Shown here in pieces: positions 1-6,774 of a stretch of DNA of 8,201 bases. The notes under the pieces were generated by a model that made no database searches, had not been told where the DNA came from, and was given only the letters and a program-made list of their open reading frames with translations. A program made the translations under genes and the position numbers. The stretch is from NCBI GenBank assembly GCA_038233555.1, contig JBBSLT010000106.1, positions 1 through 8,201 on the forward strand, in the 5' to 3' direction. Within the stretch, counting starts at the first letter, position 1; every line of letters starts with the position of its first letter. The DNA comes from JADDRA01 sp038233555 (GTDB lineage: Bacteria; Actinomycetota; Acidimicrobiia; Acidimicrobiales; CADCSY01).

Positions 1-543
1 CCGGCCGAGGTCGTCACCGAGGCGCCAACAGCGTTCTCGGGCGCCGAGACCTCTCGGCGAGCGGCGCTGTCGGTCTTCGAGGAGGTCGAGGCCCAGGTCG
101 CCGAAGCCATCGCCGCGGCCGAGGCCCAGGTCGCCGAAGCCATCGCCGCGGCCGAGGCCCAGGTCGCCGAAGCCCGCCGCCAAGCCGCCGATGCGGCGAC
201 GGAAGCGGAAGCGGAAGCCACCGACGAAGCACGCTCCACCACGAGGTCGCAGGCATCCGTCTCCGAGGGTTCGGCCCGGTCGTCTTCGTCTTCGGAGGTC
301 GATGTCTCCCAGTCGGTGTCGGGCGGCGGCTCGGTCTCTTCGTCGGTCAGCGTCTCCAACTCCTCGTCGTCCCGGGCCAGCTCCGGCGGCTCCGTGGTGG
401 TGTCGGGGTCGTCGTCCTCGGAGGTCTCCAGCAGCCAGCGGAGTTCCGATTCGGCGTCATCGACCTGTCGGAGCGAGGTCGTTACCTCTACCGAAATCGA
501 CGGCGTCCGCGAGTCCTCCCGGCAGGTCTCCCGCTCCTGTTGA
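1..543 (+). CDS. Partial low-complexity protein: Ala/Glu-rich coiled coil plus Ser-rich tail (5' end outside window)
   Basis: I do not recognise a family. The frame is open from base 1 to a TGA at 541-543 and gives 180 residues of the C-terminal end. Residues 30-62 are three near-identical 11-residue units (EAQVAEAIAAA, twice exact, then diverging). With the following Ala/Glu-rich stretch to about residue 78 they should form an alpha-helical coiled coil. Residues from about 80 onward are dominated by Ser, with Val and Gly, and look disordered. The stop lies six bases from the nadE stop on the other strand, a normal convergent arrangement. The strand is uncertain. In the Ser-rich part, GC is lower at codon position 1 than at position 2, which is unusual for a GC-rich gene. 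A minus-strand frame sharing the same wobble positions reads as an acidic Asp/Glu/Thr/Pro-rich protein there. That frame lacks an ATG, GTG or TTG start near its beginning, so I prefer the plus strand, with low certainty. Confidence 0.4.
   Translation, partial: PAEVVTEAPTAFSGAETSRRAALSVFEEVEAQVAEAIAAAEAQVAEAIAAAEAQVAEARRQAADAATEAEAEATDEARSTTRSQASVSEGSARSSSSSEVDVSQSVSGGGSVSSSVSVSNSSSSRASSGGSVVVSGSSSSEVSSSQRSSDSASSTCRSEVVTSTEIDGVRESSRQVSRSC
88..186 (+). repeat. 33-bp direct tandem repeat, three copies
   Basis: Copies lie at 88-120, 121-153 and 154-186. The first two are identical over all 33 bases. The third matches for its first 21 bases (154-174) and then diverges. The unit is a multiple of three, so copy number can change without breaking any reading frame. 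On the plus strand it encodes an 11-residue helical unit. There are no unique spacers between copies, so it is not a CRISPR array. It looks like an expanding coding minisatellite. Confidence 0.88.
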
Positions 544-570
544 GCAGCCTCAACCGGGGTAGCGGCTGCT
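539..570. terminator. Possible bidirectional hairpin between convergent gene ends
   Basis: A perfect 6-bp inverted repeat, GTTGAG (539-544) and CTCAAC (549-554), has a CAGC loop. It contains both the TGA of the left plus-strand frame (541-543) and the nadE stop (550-552 on the minus strand). A competing 7-bp stem pairs AGCAGCC (543-549) with GGCTGCT (564-570) across a 14-base loop. Neither is followed by a T tract on either strand, so intrinsic termination is only a possibility. Confidence 0.28.
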
Positions 571-2265
571 GATCGGTACCCGTCGGTCCTTGCCGAAGGC
601 CTTGGCGCTCACTCGCACGCCCGGAGGGGTCTGGCGGCGCTTGAACTCGGCCCGGTCGACCAAGGCGATCACGCGGCGCACCAGCACCGGGTCGAAGCCG
701 GCAGCCTCCAACTCGGTCCCCGTACGGTCGTGCTCGACATAGGCGGCCAACAACGCATCGAGGACGTCGTAGGGCGGCAACGACTGGTCGTCACGCTGGT
801 CGAGGCGCAGCTCGGCTGACGGCGCCTTGTTCAACACCGCCTCGCTGATGAGGTCGTCGCCGGCGGTGGCGTTGCGGTGGCGGCAGAGGGCATAGACCAG
901 GCCCTTCGGAACGTCCTTGATGACGGCGAAGCCCCCAGCGGTGTCGCCGTAGAGGGTGGAGTAGCCAGTGGCCGATTCACTCTTGTTCCCGGTGGTGAGC
1001 ACCAGCCACCCCCGCTCGTTGGACAAGGCCATGAGCACCACCCCTCGCACCCGGCTCTGGAGGTTCTCCTCGGTCAGGTTGGGGGGCCGGTCGCCGAGCG
1101 CCGGCGCCAGCATCTCCAAGAGGGCGGCGTGGGCGGGTTCGATGGGGATGGTCGCCATGTCGATGCCCAGACGCATCGCCAGGGCCGACGCGTCGGCGGC
1201 CGAGGCCTCGCTGGAGAAGCGCGAGGGCATGGCCACGCCGTGGACGTGACTGGGGCCGAGCGCATCCATCGCCACCATCGCCACCAGGGAGGAGTCGATC
1301 CCGCCCGAGAGCCCAATCACGACGTCGGTGAAGCCGTTCTTGGTGACGTAGTCGCAGGTGCCGAGCACCAGTGCCCGATAGACCTCCTCCAGCGGCTCCA
1401 GCAGGGGCGTCACCGTAAGATCGACCGGCGGCCGCACTGCGTCGGCCGGGGCACCGGACACTTCCAGCACGGGGAGGGGCGCCACCTCCGGGCGGCCCCG
1501 CGGGTCGAGCAGGCGTGCCCGGAAGGCGGCAGGAATCTCGACGTCGGCCACAAGAGTGTGTTCGAGGAACTGGGGTGAGCGGGCGATCACCTCGCCGGTG
1601 CCGTCGAGCACCAACGACGCTCCGTCGAAGACCAGTTCGTCCTGGCCCCCGACCTGATTGACCGACACGATGGCGCAGCCGGCGTCGACGGCCCGGGTGC
1701 CCAGCATGCGCTCGCGCTCGTGCTGGCGCCCAGCGTGGTAGGGCGAGGCGTTGAGGTTGACCACCACTTGGGCGCCACCGGCGCCGGCGGCGGCGATCGG
1801 TCCGGCCGGGTTCCATGCGTCCTCGCAGATGGAGATTCCCACCTTCACCCCGGCGACGAGGAACAGGCTCAGGCCCTCGGTCCCCGGCCGGAAGTAGCGC
1901 TGCTCGTCGAAGACCGAATAGTTGGGCAGGTGGCGCTTGCGGTAGATGCCGAGCACCTCCCCGTGGGCGCATACGGCGGCGGCGTTGTGGAGGTCGTGGC
2001 CGGCATCGACGAAGCCCACCACGGCGATGCAGCGCCGGGTGCGCGCGGCCACGTCGTCGAGGGCCCGGCGGTTGTCGGCGACGAAGCCGGGCTTGAGCAG
2101 GAGGTCCTCGGGTGGGTAACCGGTGACGGCCAGCTCGGGGAAGACGGCGATGTCGCACCCGATCGCTTCGGCTGCGTCGAGCTGGGCGAGGATGCGCTCG
2201 GTGTTGCCGGCCAGGTCGCCGACCACGGTGTTGATCTGGCAGGCGGCGACGCGCAAGACCTGCAC
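550..2265 (-). CDS. nadE: Glutamine-dependent NAD+ synthetase
   Basis: This cytoplasmic enzyme amidates nicotinic acid adenine dinucleotide to NAD+ using ATP, the last step of NAD biosynthesis, with ammonia taken from glutamine. The 571 residues show both domains. The N-terminal nitrilase-type glutaminase (about 1-270) has the Glu-Lys-Cys catalytic set: E44 in FPELAVTGYPPEDLL, K110 in YRKRHLPNYSVFD and C147 in GISICEDAW. The C-terminal synthetase (about 285-571) has the ATP pyrophosphatase P-loop LSGGIDSS (319-326), LTEENLQSRVRG (397-408) and TTGNKSESATGYSTLYGD (424-441). This is the compact bacterial form, clearly shorter than the mycobacterial enzyme of roughly 680 residues. The start is GTG at 2265-2263; an in-frame TAG four codons upstream (2277-2275) excludes a longer protein. 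There is no Shine-Dalgarno sequence, but a TAGGCT hexamer ends six bases upstream, suggesting a leaderless message. The gene is divergent from glnE. No key residue appears missing. Confidence 0.97.
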   Translation of the reverse strand: MQVLRVAACQINTVVGDLAGNTERILAQLDAAEAIGCDIAVFPELAVTGYPPEDLLLKPGFVADNRRALDDVAARTRRCIAVVGFVDAGHDLHNAAAVCAHGEVLGIYRKRHLPNYSVFDEQRYFRPGTEGLSLFLVAGVKVGISICEDAWNPAGPIAAAGAGGAQVVVNLNASPYHAGRQHERERMLGTRAVDAGCAIVSVNQVGGQDELVFDGASLVLDGTGEVIARSPQFLEHTLVADVEIPAAFRARLLDPRGRPEVAPLPVLEVSGAPADAVRPPVDLTVTPLLEPLEEVYRALVLGTCDYVTKNGFTDVVIGLSGGIDSSLVAMVAMDALGPSHVHGVAMPSRFSSEASAADASALAMRLGIDMATIPIEPAHAALLEMLAPALGDRPPNLTEENLQSRVRGVVLMALSNERGWLVLTTGNKSESATGYSTLYGDTAGGFAVIKDVPKGLVYALCRHRNATAGDDLISEAVLNKAPSAELRLDQRDDQSLPPYDVLDALLAAYVEHDRTGTELEAAGFDPVLVRRVIALVDRAEFKRRQTPPGVRVSAKAFGKDRRVPISSRYPG

Positions 2266-2271
2266 CCGGCG

Positions 2272-2277
2272 AGCCTA
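2272..2277 (-). promoter_or_regulatory. Putative -10 element of a leaderless nadE promoter
   Basis: Read on the minus strand, TAGGCT fits the actinobacterial TANNNT -10 pattern and ends six bases before the nadE GTG. Transcription would then begin at or next to the start codon. The absence of a Shine-Dalgarno sequence agrees with this. I see no recognisable -35 box. It overlaps the in-frame stop upstream of nadE. Confidence 0.4.
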
Positions 2278-2321
2278 GGTGACCCCGTCGAACTTGCGAC
2301 TGCTGAGGACGAGGGCTGGGC

Positions 2322-2327
2322 CAGACT
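2322..2327 (+). promoter_or_regulatory. Possible -10-like element upstream of glnE
   Basis: CAGACT matches TANNNT except at its first base and ends six bases before the glnE GTG, the same spacing as at nadE. The GGGGAGG run at 2328-2334 looks like a Shine-Dalgarno sequence but directly abuts and overlaps the GTG, too close to act as one for this start. That favours a leaderless message, or a start misassigned by this analysis. The two divergent promoters would share the 68-bp gap 2266-2333, in which no operator-like palindrome stood out. Confidence 0.25.
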
Positions 2328-2333
2328 GGGGAG

Positions 2334-5057
2334 GTGACCGGGACCGGCGCAGGGATACGACACCTCGGCTGCCTCCAGGAGGCGGTCGAGCGATCGGCGG
2401 CACCGGCGGCGGTCGAGGTCGCACTAGAGCGCTTGGAGGCGGCCCATCCGGGCCTGGCCGCCTCCTTGGAGGAGGATGCGGCGCTTCGGTCGGTCGTCGT
2501 GGCCGTGATCGCCGCCAGCCGCTCGCTGACCCTGCTGCTGGAGACGGAGTCCGCCGCCTTCGACCTCCTCGGCGACCTCAACACCCGCCCGGTGATCCCC
2601 TACGGCGAGGCTCTTGACGAGGACAGCCTGCGCCGGTGGAAGGCACTGGAGTACCTACGCATCGCCGGGCGCGACCTCAGCGGGGCGGACGGCCTGGTCG
2701 AGGTCACCTTTGCCCTGGCCGAGCTGGCCACCGAGGTACTGGTGGCGAGTTGCCGGCTGGCCGACGCCGACGACTTGGTGGTGGTGGGCATGGGCAAGCT
2801 GGGAGGGCACGAGCTCAACTACTCCAGCGACATCGACATCATGTTCGTGGGCGGCGGGGAAGCCGACGGCGGCCAGGCGCGCGCCGGCAGCGCCGCCCGT
2901 CGGGTCATGGGCATAGCCCGGCGCTGCTTTCGCGTCGACGCCAACCTTCGCCCGGAGGGCCGCGACGGACCCCTCGTGAGGAGCGTCGCCTCCTACCGGG
3001 CCTACTGGGAGCGCTGGGCCAGTCCCTGGGAGTTCCAGGCTCTCCTCAAGGCTCGACCTGTTGCTGGGCCCCCCGAGGTGGCCGCCGCCTTCGCGGCTGC
3101 GGCCACCGACGCTTTGTGGCAGCGGCCCCTGCCCTCCGACGACCTGCGGGCCTTGCGAACCATGAAGGCCAGGACCGAGGCCGAGGTGGCTCGCAAAGGG
3201 CTCGACAGTCGAGAGCTCAAGCGGGGGGTGGGTGGCATCCGTGACATCGAGTTCGCCGTCCAGCTCCTCCAGCTCGTCCACGGCCGACACGACCCTGCTC
3301 TGCGCTCGCCGACCACGCTGGACGCCTTGGCCGAGCTGGCTGCGGCCGGCTACCTCACGGCCACCGACGGTGCCGATCTCGACGAGGCCTACCGCTTCTT
3401 GCGCACCGTCGAGCACCGGGTGCAGCTGGTGGACGAGCGTCAGGTCCACGCCGTTCCCGCCGCCGACGACGAACGCGAGCGCCTGGCGAGGGTGCTTGGC
3501 TTCCGGGGATCACCCGAAGGAAGCGCCCTGGCCAACTTCGACGGCGATCTGGCTCGCTGCCGGGTGCGAGTGCGCTCGATCCACGAGCGCCTGTACTTCC
3601 GTCCGTTGCTGGAGGCCTTCGCCGGTACGACCGAAGCACCGCTCAGCCTGCAGGCGACCGAGGCCCGGCTGGCTGCCTTCGGCTTCACCGACGCCGAGCG
3701 CACCCGTCAGGCCGTCGCCGAGCTCACCCGGGGCCTCACCCGCTCGTCGCGCCTGATGCACCAGTTGCTGCCCCTGCTGCTCGCCTGGTTGGCCGACACC
3801 CCCGATCCCGACCAGGGCCTGCTCGGCTTGCGCACCTTGGCGTCGGGATCGTCTGGTGCGTCGGAGCTGGTGAGGGCGTTCCGGGAGTCGGCGGAGACGG
3901 CCCGGCGGCTCTGCATCGTGCTCGGCACCAGCCCGCTGCTGGGAAACCTGCTGCGCCACAACCCCGACCTGATCCCCGTGCTGGGCGACGACGACGCCCT
4001 GGTCGCCGGCAGCGGACCGGAGCTGCGGGACCAGGCGGCCACCACGCAGCGCTGGCGGGCGGCCGAGGGCCAGGGGGCCGGCCTCAAACGCTTCCAGGAG
4101 CGGGCGTTGGTACGGGTGGCGGTGCGCGACCTCCTCGGGTTGGCCGACGTGGACGACACCGCCATGGATCTCACCACCCTGGCCGAGGCTACGCTCGACA
4201 CAGCCGTGGCCGCCCTCCGGCCCAGCCTTGCCTTCGCCGTGGTCGCCCTCGGTCGCTTCGGAGGCGGCGAGCTCTCCTACGCCAGCGACCTCGATGTCGT
4301 GTTCGTCTACGACGGCAGCACCGCCGAGGACTTCGCCGAGGCCGAGCGGGTGGCGTCGGGCCTGTTGCGCCTGTTGCAGGGAACCACGCCGGCCTCTCGC
4401 ATCTACCGACTCGACGCCGACCTGCGCCCCGAGGGACGCCAGGGCCCGTTGGCCCGCAGCCTCGACGGCTACCGGGCCTACTTCGACCGGTGGGCTGCGC
4501 TGTGGGAGCGCCAGGCCATGACCCGGGCTCGGGTGGTGGCGGGGGATGCCGACGTCGGCCGGCGCTTCCTGGAGATGCTGGCGCCAGCGGTGTGGGGCCG
4601 CCCGCTGGACGACGATGGGGTGCGGGAGATCCGGCGAATGAAGGCCCGCATCGAGCGTGAGCGCCTGCCCGCCGGCGAGGATGCCCAGTTCCACCTCAAG
4701 CTCGGACGGGGATCGCTCTCCGACGTGGAGTTCTGCGTGCAGCTCCTCCAGCTTCGCCACCAGATCCCCTCGCCGGGGACGATGGCGGCGATGTCGCTGC
4801 TGGTCGACGCCGGCGCCCTGGGTGGCGACGATGCCGAGGTGCTGTCGGCCTCGTACCGGTTCTGCGAACGCACCCGCAACCGCCTTTACCTGATCCGAGG
4901 AACACCCGGCGACGCACTGCCACGGGCCAGTGCGGAGCTGTCCCGTCTCGCCCGTTCTCTCGACACCGCACCGGTGGCGCTGCGGGAGCACTACCGGCGC
5001 GTCACCCGCCGAGCTCGCACGGTGGTCGAGCGGCTGTTCTACGGTCGGAGTGCATGA
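2334..5057 (+). CDS. glnE: Bifunctional glutamine synthetase adenylyltransferase / adenylyl-removing enzyme
   Basis: The enzyme attaches AMP to glutamine synthetase to switch it off and removes it by phosphorolysis to switch it on, matching glutamine production to nitrogen supply. The 907 residues show the expected internal duplication of two nucleotidyltransferase domains. The N-terminal adenylyl-removing half has GMGKLGGHELNYSSDIDI (152-169, metal ligands D166 and D168), VDANLRPEGRDGPL (201-214) and GVGGIRDIEFAVQ (298-310). The C-terminal adenylyltransferase half repeats these as ALGRFGGGELSYASDLDVVF (638-657, D652 and D654), LDADLRPEGRQGPL (693-706) and GRGSLSDVEFCVQ (791-803). A helical linker, about 430-600, joins them. 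Length is close to the E. coli protein (about 945). The chosen GTG is the only common start after an in-frame TGA at 2304-2306; a CTG at 2316 is less likely. glnA is not in this window. The next gene overlaps its stop by four bases, so the two are probably cotranslated. Confidence 0.96.
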   Translation: MTGTGAGIRHLGCLQEAVERSAAPAAVEVALERLEAAHPGLAASLEEDAALRSVVVAVIAASRSLTLLLETESAAFDLLGDLNTRPVIPYGEALDEDSLRRWKALEYLRIAGRDLSGADGLVEVTFALAELATEVLVASCRLADADDLVVVGMGKLGGHELNYSSDIDIMFVGGGEADGGQARAGSAARRVMGIARRCFRVDANLRPEGRDGPLVRSVASYRAYWERWASPWEFQALLKARPVAGPPEVAAAFAAAATDALWQRPLPSDDLRALRTMKARTEAEVARKGLDSRELKRGVGGIRDIEFAVQLLQLVHGRHDPALRSPTTLDALAELAAAGYLTATDGADLDEAYRFLRTVEHRVQLVDERQVHAVPAADDERERLARVLGFRGSPEGSALANFDGDLARCRVRVRSIHERLYFRPLLEAFAGTTEAPLSLQATEARLAAFGFTDAERTRQAVAELTRGLTRSSRLMHQLLPLLLAWLADTPDPDQGLLGLRTLASGSSGASELVRAFRESAETARRLCIVLGTSPLLGNLLRHNPDLIPVLGDDDALVAGSGPELRDQAATTQRWRAAEGQGAGLKRFQERALVRVAVRDLLGLADVDDTAMDLTTLAEATLDTAVAALRPSLAFAVVALGRFGGGELSYASDLDVVFVYDGSTAEDFAEAERVASGLLRLLQGTTPASRIYRLDADLRPEGRQGPLARSLDGYRAYFDRWAALWERQAMTRARVVAGDADVGRRFLEMLAPAVWGRPLDDDGVREIRRMKARIERERLPAGEDAQFHLKLGRGSLSDVEFCVQLLQLRHQIPSPGTMAAMSLLVDAGALGGDDAEVLSASYRFCERTRNRLYLIRGTPGDALPRASAELSRLARSLDTAPVALREHYRRVTRRARTVVERLFYGRSA

Positions 5058-5368
5058 CTTCCCGGAGGAGCCCGCCGGACGGCCACCCCGTGACCGTGGT
5101 GCTCCTGGCCCTGCTCCTGGTGGCGCTGGGGCTGTTGGACCACCCGGCGCTCGGCCAGGAGCCGGCGACGACCACTCCTGAAGCCACCACCAGCTCTACT
5201 GGCCTGGCCCCGGTCATCGATGGCGACCTCGAGGGCGACCTGGAGGGCGACGGAGGCTCGCCTCGGGTCTTCGTCCTCCTCTCGCTCGTGGGCGCCACCG
5301 CGGCGGTCTCCATCATGGCGGTCCGGTGGTTCCGGACCCGGCCTGACACCCCACCCCGACCGCACTAG
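5054..5368 (+). CDS. Small predicted membrane protein coupled to glnE
   Basis: I do not recognise a family. The 104-residue product begins with a short basic stretch (SRR) and a hydrophobic run at about 13-28 that looks like a signal peptide or first membrane segment. A possible cleavage site follows PALG (31-34). A Thr/Ser/Pro-rich extracytoplasmic linker comes next, with a small acidic repeat GDLEGDLEGD (57-66), then a second hydrophobic segment at about 72-90 and a basic tail (RWFRTRPDTPPRPH). A type I topology with a cytoplasmic C-terminus fits. The ATG at 5054 overlaps the glnE TGA as ATGA, with GGAG (5047-5050) just upstream, so translation is probably coupled. No cysteine, enzyme motif or binding site is visible. 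A membrane partner of nitrogen control is conceivable, but only position supports it. Confidence 0.72.
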   Translation: MTSRRSPPDGHPVTVVLLALLLVALGLLDHPALGQEPATTTPEATTSSTGLAPVIDGDLEGDLEGDGGSPRVFVLLSLVGATAAVSIMAVRWFRTRPDTPPRPH

Positions 5369-5388
5369 CCGCCCCCGAGAACGTTCCC

Positions 5389-6726
5389 TCAGGTAGGGAG
5401 GATCTGCTCGAGCGGCGCCGGCGGGCCGTCCTCTGGACGTGACCACCACCCGGTGGCGACCCCGGCCGTCAGCGCCGCCCCCCGGGCCGCGGCCTCCCGA
5501 GTGGTCGTGCGCCACACCGAGACGTTCCCGAGCTCGGCCTTGGCCGAAAGCCACGGCCGGCTCGTGGCTCCTCCGCCGAAGACGACGAGACGAGCGGGCG
5601 GCCCCACCAGCTCGACGGCCCGCCCAACTGCCTCCCAGGTGCGCTCGGACAGGCCGGCTAGCAACCCGTTCCAGACCTCGCCCGCCACGTCGGAGCCGGA
5701 GACGACGACCTTGCCGGCAAGGGCGTCAGCCACGAGGTCGAGGCGCGGCGAGCGGCCGGCGCCCTCGGCCGAGCGGTCCAGGTCGGCTGGGGAGGCGCCC
5801 AGGACGCCGGCGAGGGTACTGACGGCGGTGCCCGCACGGGCGGCACCGGCCAGGATCACCCACCCCTCGCCCGCCGGCGCCGGCGACACGGCCACGCCGA
5901 GGGCGAGGGCTCGGTCGACATCGGGAAGCGTCGGGGTGAGCGCCACCACGCTCTCGGCCGTGCCGACCGAGTTGCCGAAGTCGCCGACGGTTGCACCCGA
6001 GCCGGTCAGGGCGGCGAGGTGATCGTGGCCGGCCAGGGTGACGGGGATGCCGGCGGGAAGGCCGGCCCATCCTGAGGCAAGCTTTCGGACCTGTCCCATG
6101 GCCGACCCGGCGCGGCCCACGGCCGGAAAGACCCCGACGGGAAACCCGAGGGCGGCGGTGACCTCCGGCAACCATCGGCGCTCGGCGATGTCGTAGGCCC
6201 CGGTGCGGGCGGCCAGCGAAGGGTCGGTGGCGTGGGCCGCCGTCAGGGCGAACAGGCACAGCTCCGGGACGCCGAGCCAGCGCTCGGCCCCCGTGACCCC
6301 ATGGTCGACCAGCCACCCGAGCTTGGCCACCGACGAGACCGTCCGAATGGGCTGGCCGAGGCGACGAGGAAGCTCGTCACCGAAGCGCTCTTCCAGGATG
6401 GCCACCGCCTCGCCTCCCCGGGGATCGTGCCAGGCGATGATCGGGGCCACCGGGTCACCGTCGGCGTCGAGCGGAGCCCCGCTCTCGGCCATGCCGGTGA
6501 TGCCGACGGCCACCACCTGGGCTCTGGTTGGCCCCAAGTCGGCCAGGAGCCGCTCCAGCGTCGATCGCAGGGCGTTGACGCTCATCTCGACCTGATCACC
6601 CCGCCGGACGAAGGGCGTGTCGACGGTGGCGCTTGCCGATTCGTGACCCTGGCGGTCGACGAGCAACGCTTTGCACCGGCTGGTCCCCAGGTCGAGGCCG
6701 AGCAGCAGCGGTCGCAGCTCAAGCAT
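5389..6726 (-). CDS. FGGY-family carbohydrate kinase, substrate unknown
   Basis: This is a cytoplasmic ATP-dependent kinase of sugars or polyols, in the xylulokinase/gluconokinase/glycerol kinase superfamily. Motif positions count from the GTG at 6729. The N-terminal actin-like domain carries the phosphate loop GLDLGTSRCKALLVD (11-25), VGITGMAESG (75-84) and IIAWHDPRGGE (97-107). AGHDHLAALTGSG (233-245) supplies the likely catalytic Asp (D236). The second phosphate motif is NSVGTAES (253-260), the adenosine motif VVFGGGATSRPW (382-393), and the protein ends with the usual EAAARGAAL helix (412-420). At about 445 residues it is somewhat short for the family (commonly near 490-510), though all core motifs are present. 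Two starts are possible, GTG at 6729 and ATG at 6726; I chose ATG as the commoner codon. No good Shine-Dalgarno is visible. No transporter, isomerase or regulator sits beside it, so the substrate cannot be inferred. It converges on the glnE-linked gene with a 20-bp gap. Confidence 0.92.
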   Translation of the reverse strand: MLELRPLLLGLDLGTSRCKALLVDRQGHESASATVDTPFVRRGDQVEMSVNALRSTLERLLADLGPTRAQVVAVGITGMAESGAPLDADGDPVAPIIAWHDPRGGEAVAILEERFGDELPRRLGQPIRTVSSVAKLGWLVDHGVTGAERWLGVPELCLFALTAAHATDPSLAARTGAYDIAERRWLPEVTAALGFPVGVFPAVGRAGSAMGQVRKLASGWAGLPAGIPVTLAGHDHLAALTGSGATVGDFGNSVGTAESVVALTPTLPDVDRALALGVAVSPAPAGEGWVILAGAARAGTAVSTLAGVLGASPADLDRSAEGAGRSPRLDLVADALAGKVVVSGSDVAGEVWNGLLAGLSERTWEAVGRAVELVGPPARLVVFGGGATSRPWLSAKAELGNVSVWRTTTREAAARGAALTAGVATGWWSRPEDGPPAPLEQILPT

Positions 6727-6761
6727 CACCGGTCCAGTACCCCGAGCCTTGCTTCGCGTAA

Positions 6762-6767
6762 TACCAT
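6762..6767 (+). promoter_or_regulatory. Putative -10 element of a leaderless promoter
   Basis: TACCAT fits TANNNT and ends seven bases before the ATG at 6775. It lies in a locally AT-richer patch (about 6747-6770) within the 48-bp gap divergent from the kinase gene. An overlapping TAATAC (6759-6764) is an alternative. I see no convincing -35 box, and no Shine-Dalgarno sequence precedes the ATG. Confidence 0.4.
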
Positions 6768-6774
6768 CAGCGAG

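Noticed and set aside
88..186. Tandem repeats as a CRISPR array
   Set aside because: The copies are directly adjacent with no spacers, and the repeat keeps a reading frame.
2328..2334. GGGGAGG as a Shine-Dalgarno sequence for glnE
   Set aside because: It abuts and overlaps the GTG start with no spacer, and no good alternative start lies 5-10 bases downstream in frame.
1720..2337. Plus-strand open frame antisense to the nadE 5' half
   Set aside because: It lies opposite the nitrilase domain and shows no family motif; it is a GC-driven shadow.
977..2584. Long minus-strand open frame of 535 codons overlapping nadE in another frame and the 5' part of glnE
   Set aside because: The translation is Arg/Pro/Gly-rich with no domain, while nadE in the overlapping frame has every catalytic motif. 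Long spurious frames are expected at this GC content.
3510..4991. Minus-strand open frame of 493 codons antisense to glnE
   Set aside because: Gln/Gly/His-rich translation without recognisable motifs. It is the mirror of the strongly conserved GlnE codons.
5379..5386. Palindrome GAACGTTC as an operator
   Set aside because: It is an isolated 8-bp palindrome between two gene 3' ends, where an operator is not expected, and chance occurrence is plausible.
5384..5400. Inverted repeat TCCCT/AGGGA (5385-5389, 5395-5399) as a terminator between the convergent genes
   Set aside because: The stem is only 5 bp, there is no T tract on either side, and it overlaps the kinase stop codon. Too weak to call.
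6232..6774. In-frame upstream extension of the gene starting at 6775
   Set aside because: This part is antisense to the FGGY kinase and its translation looks like a shadow. The ATG at 6775 has a -10-like hexamer at the right distance.
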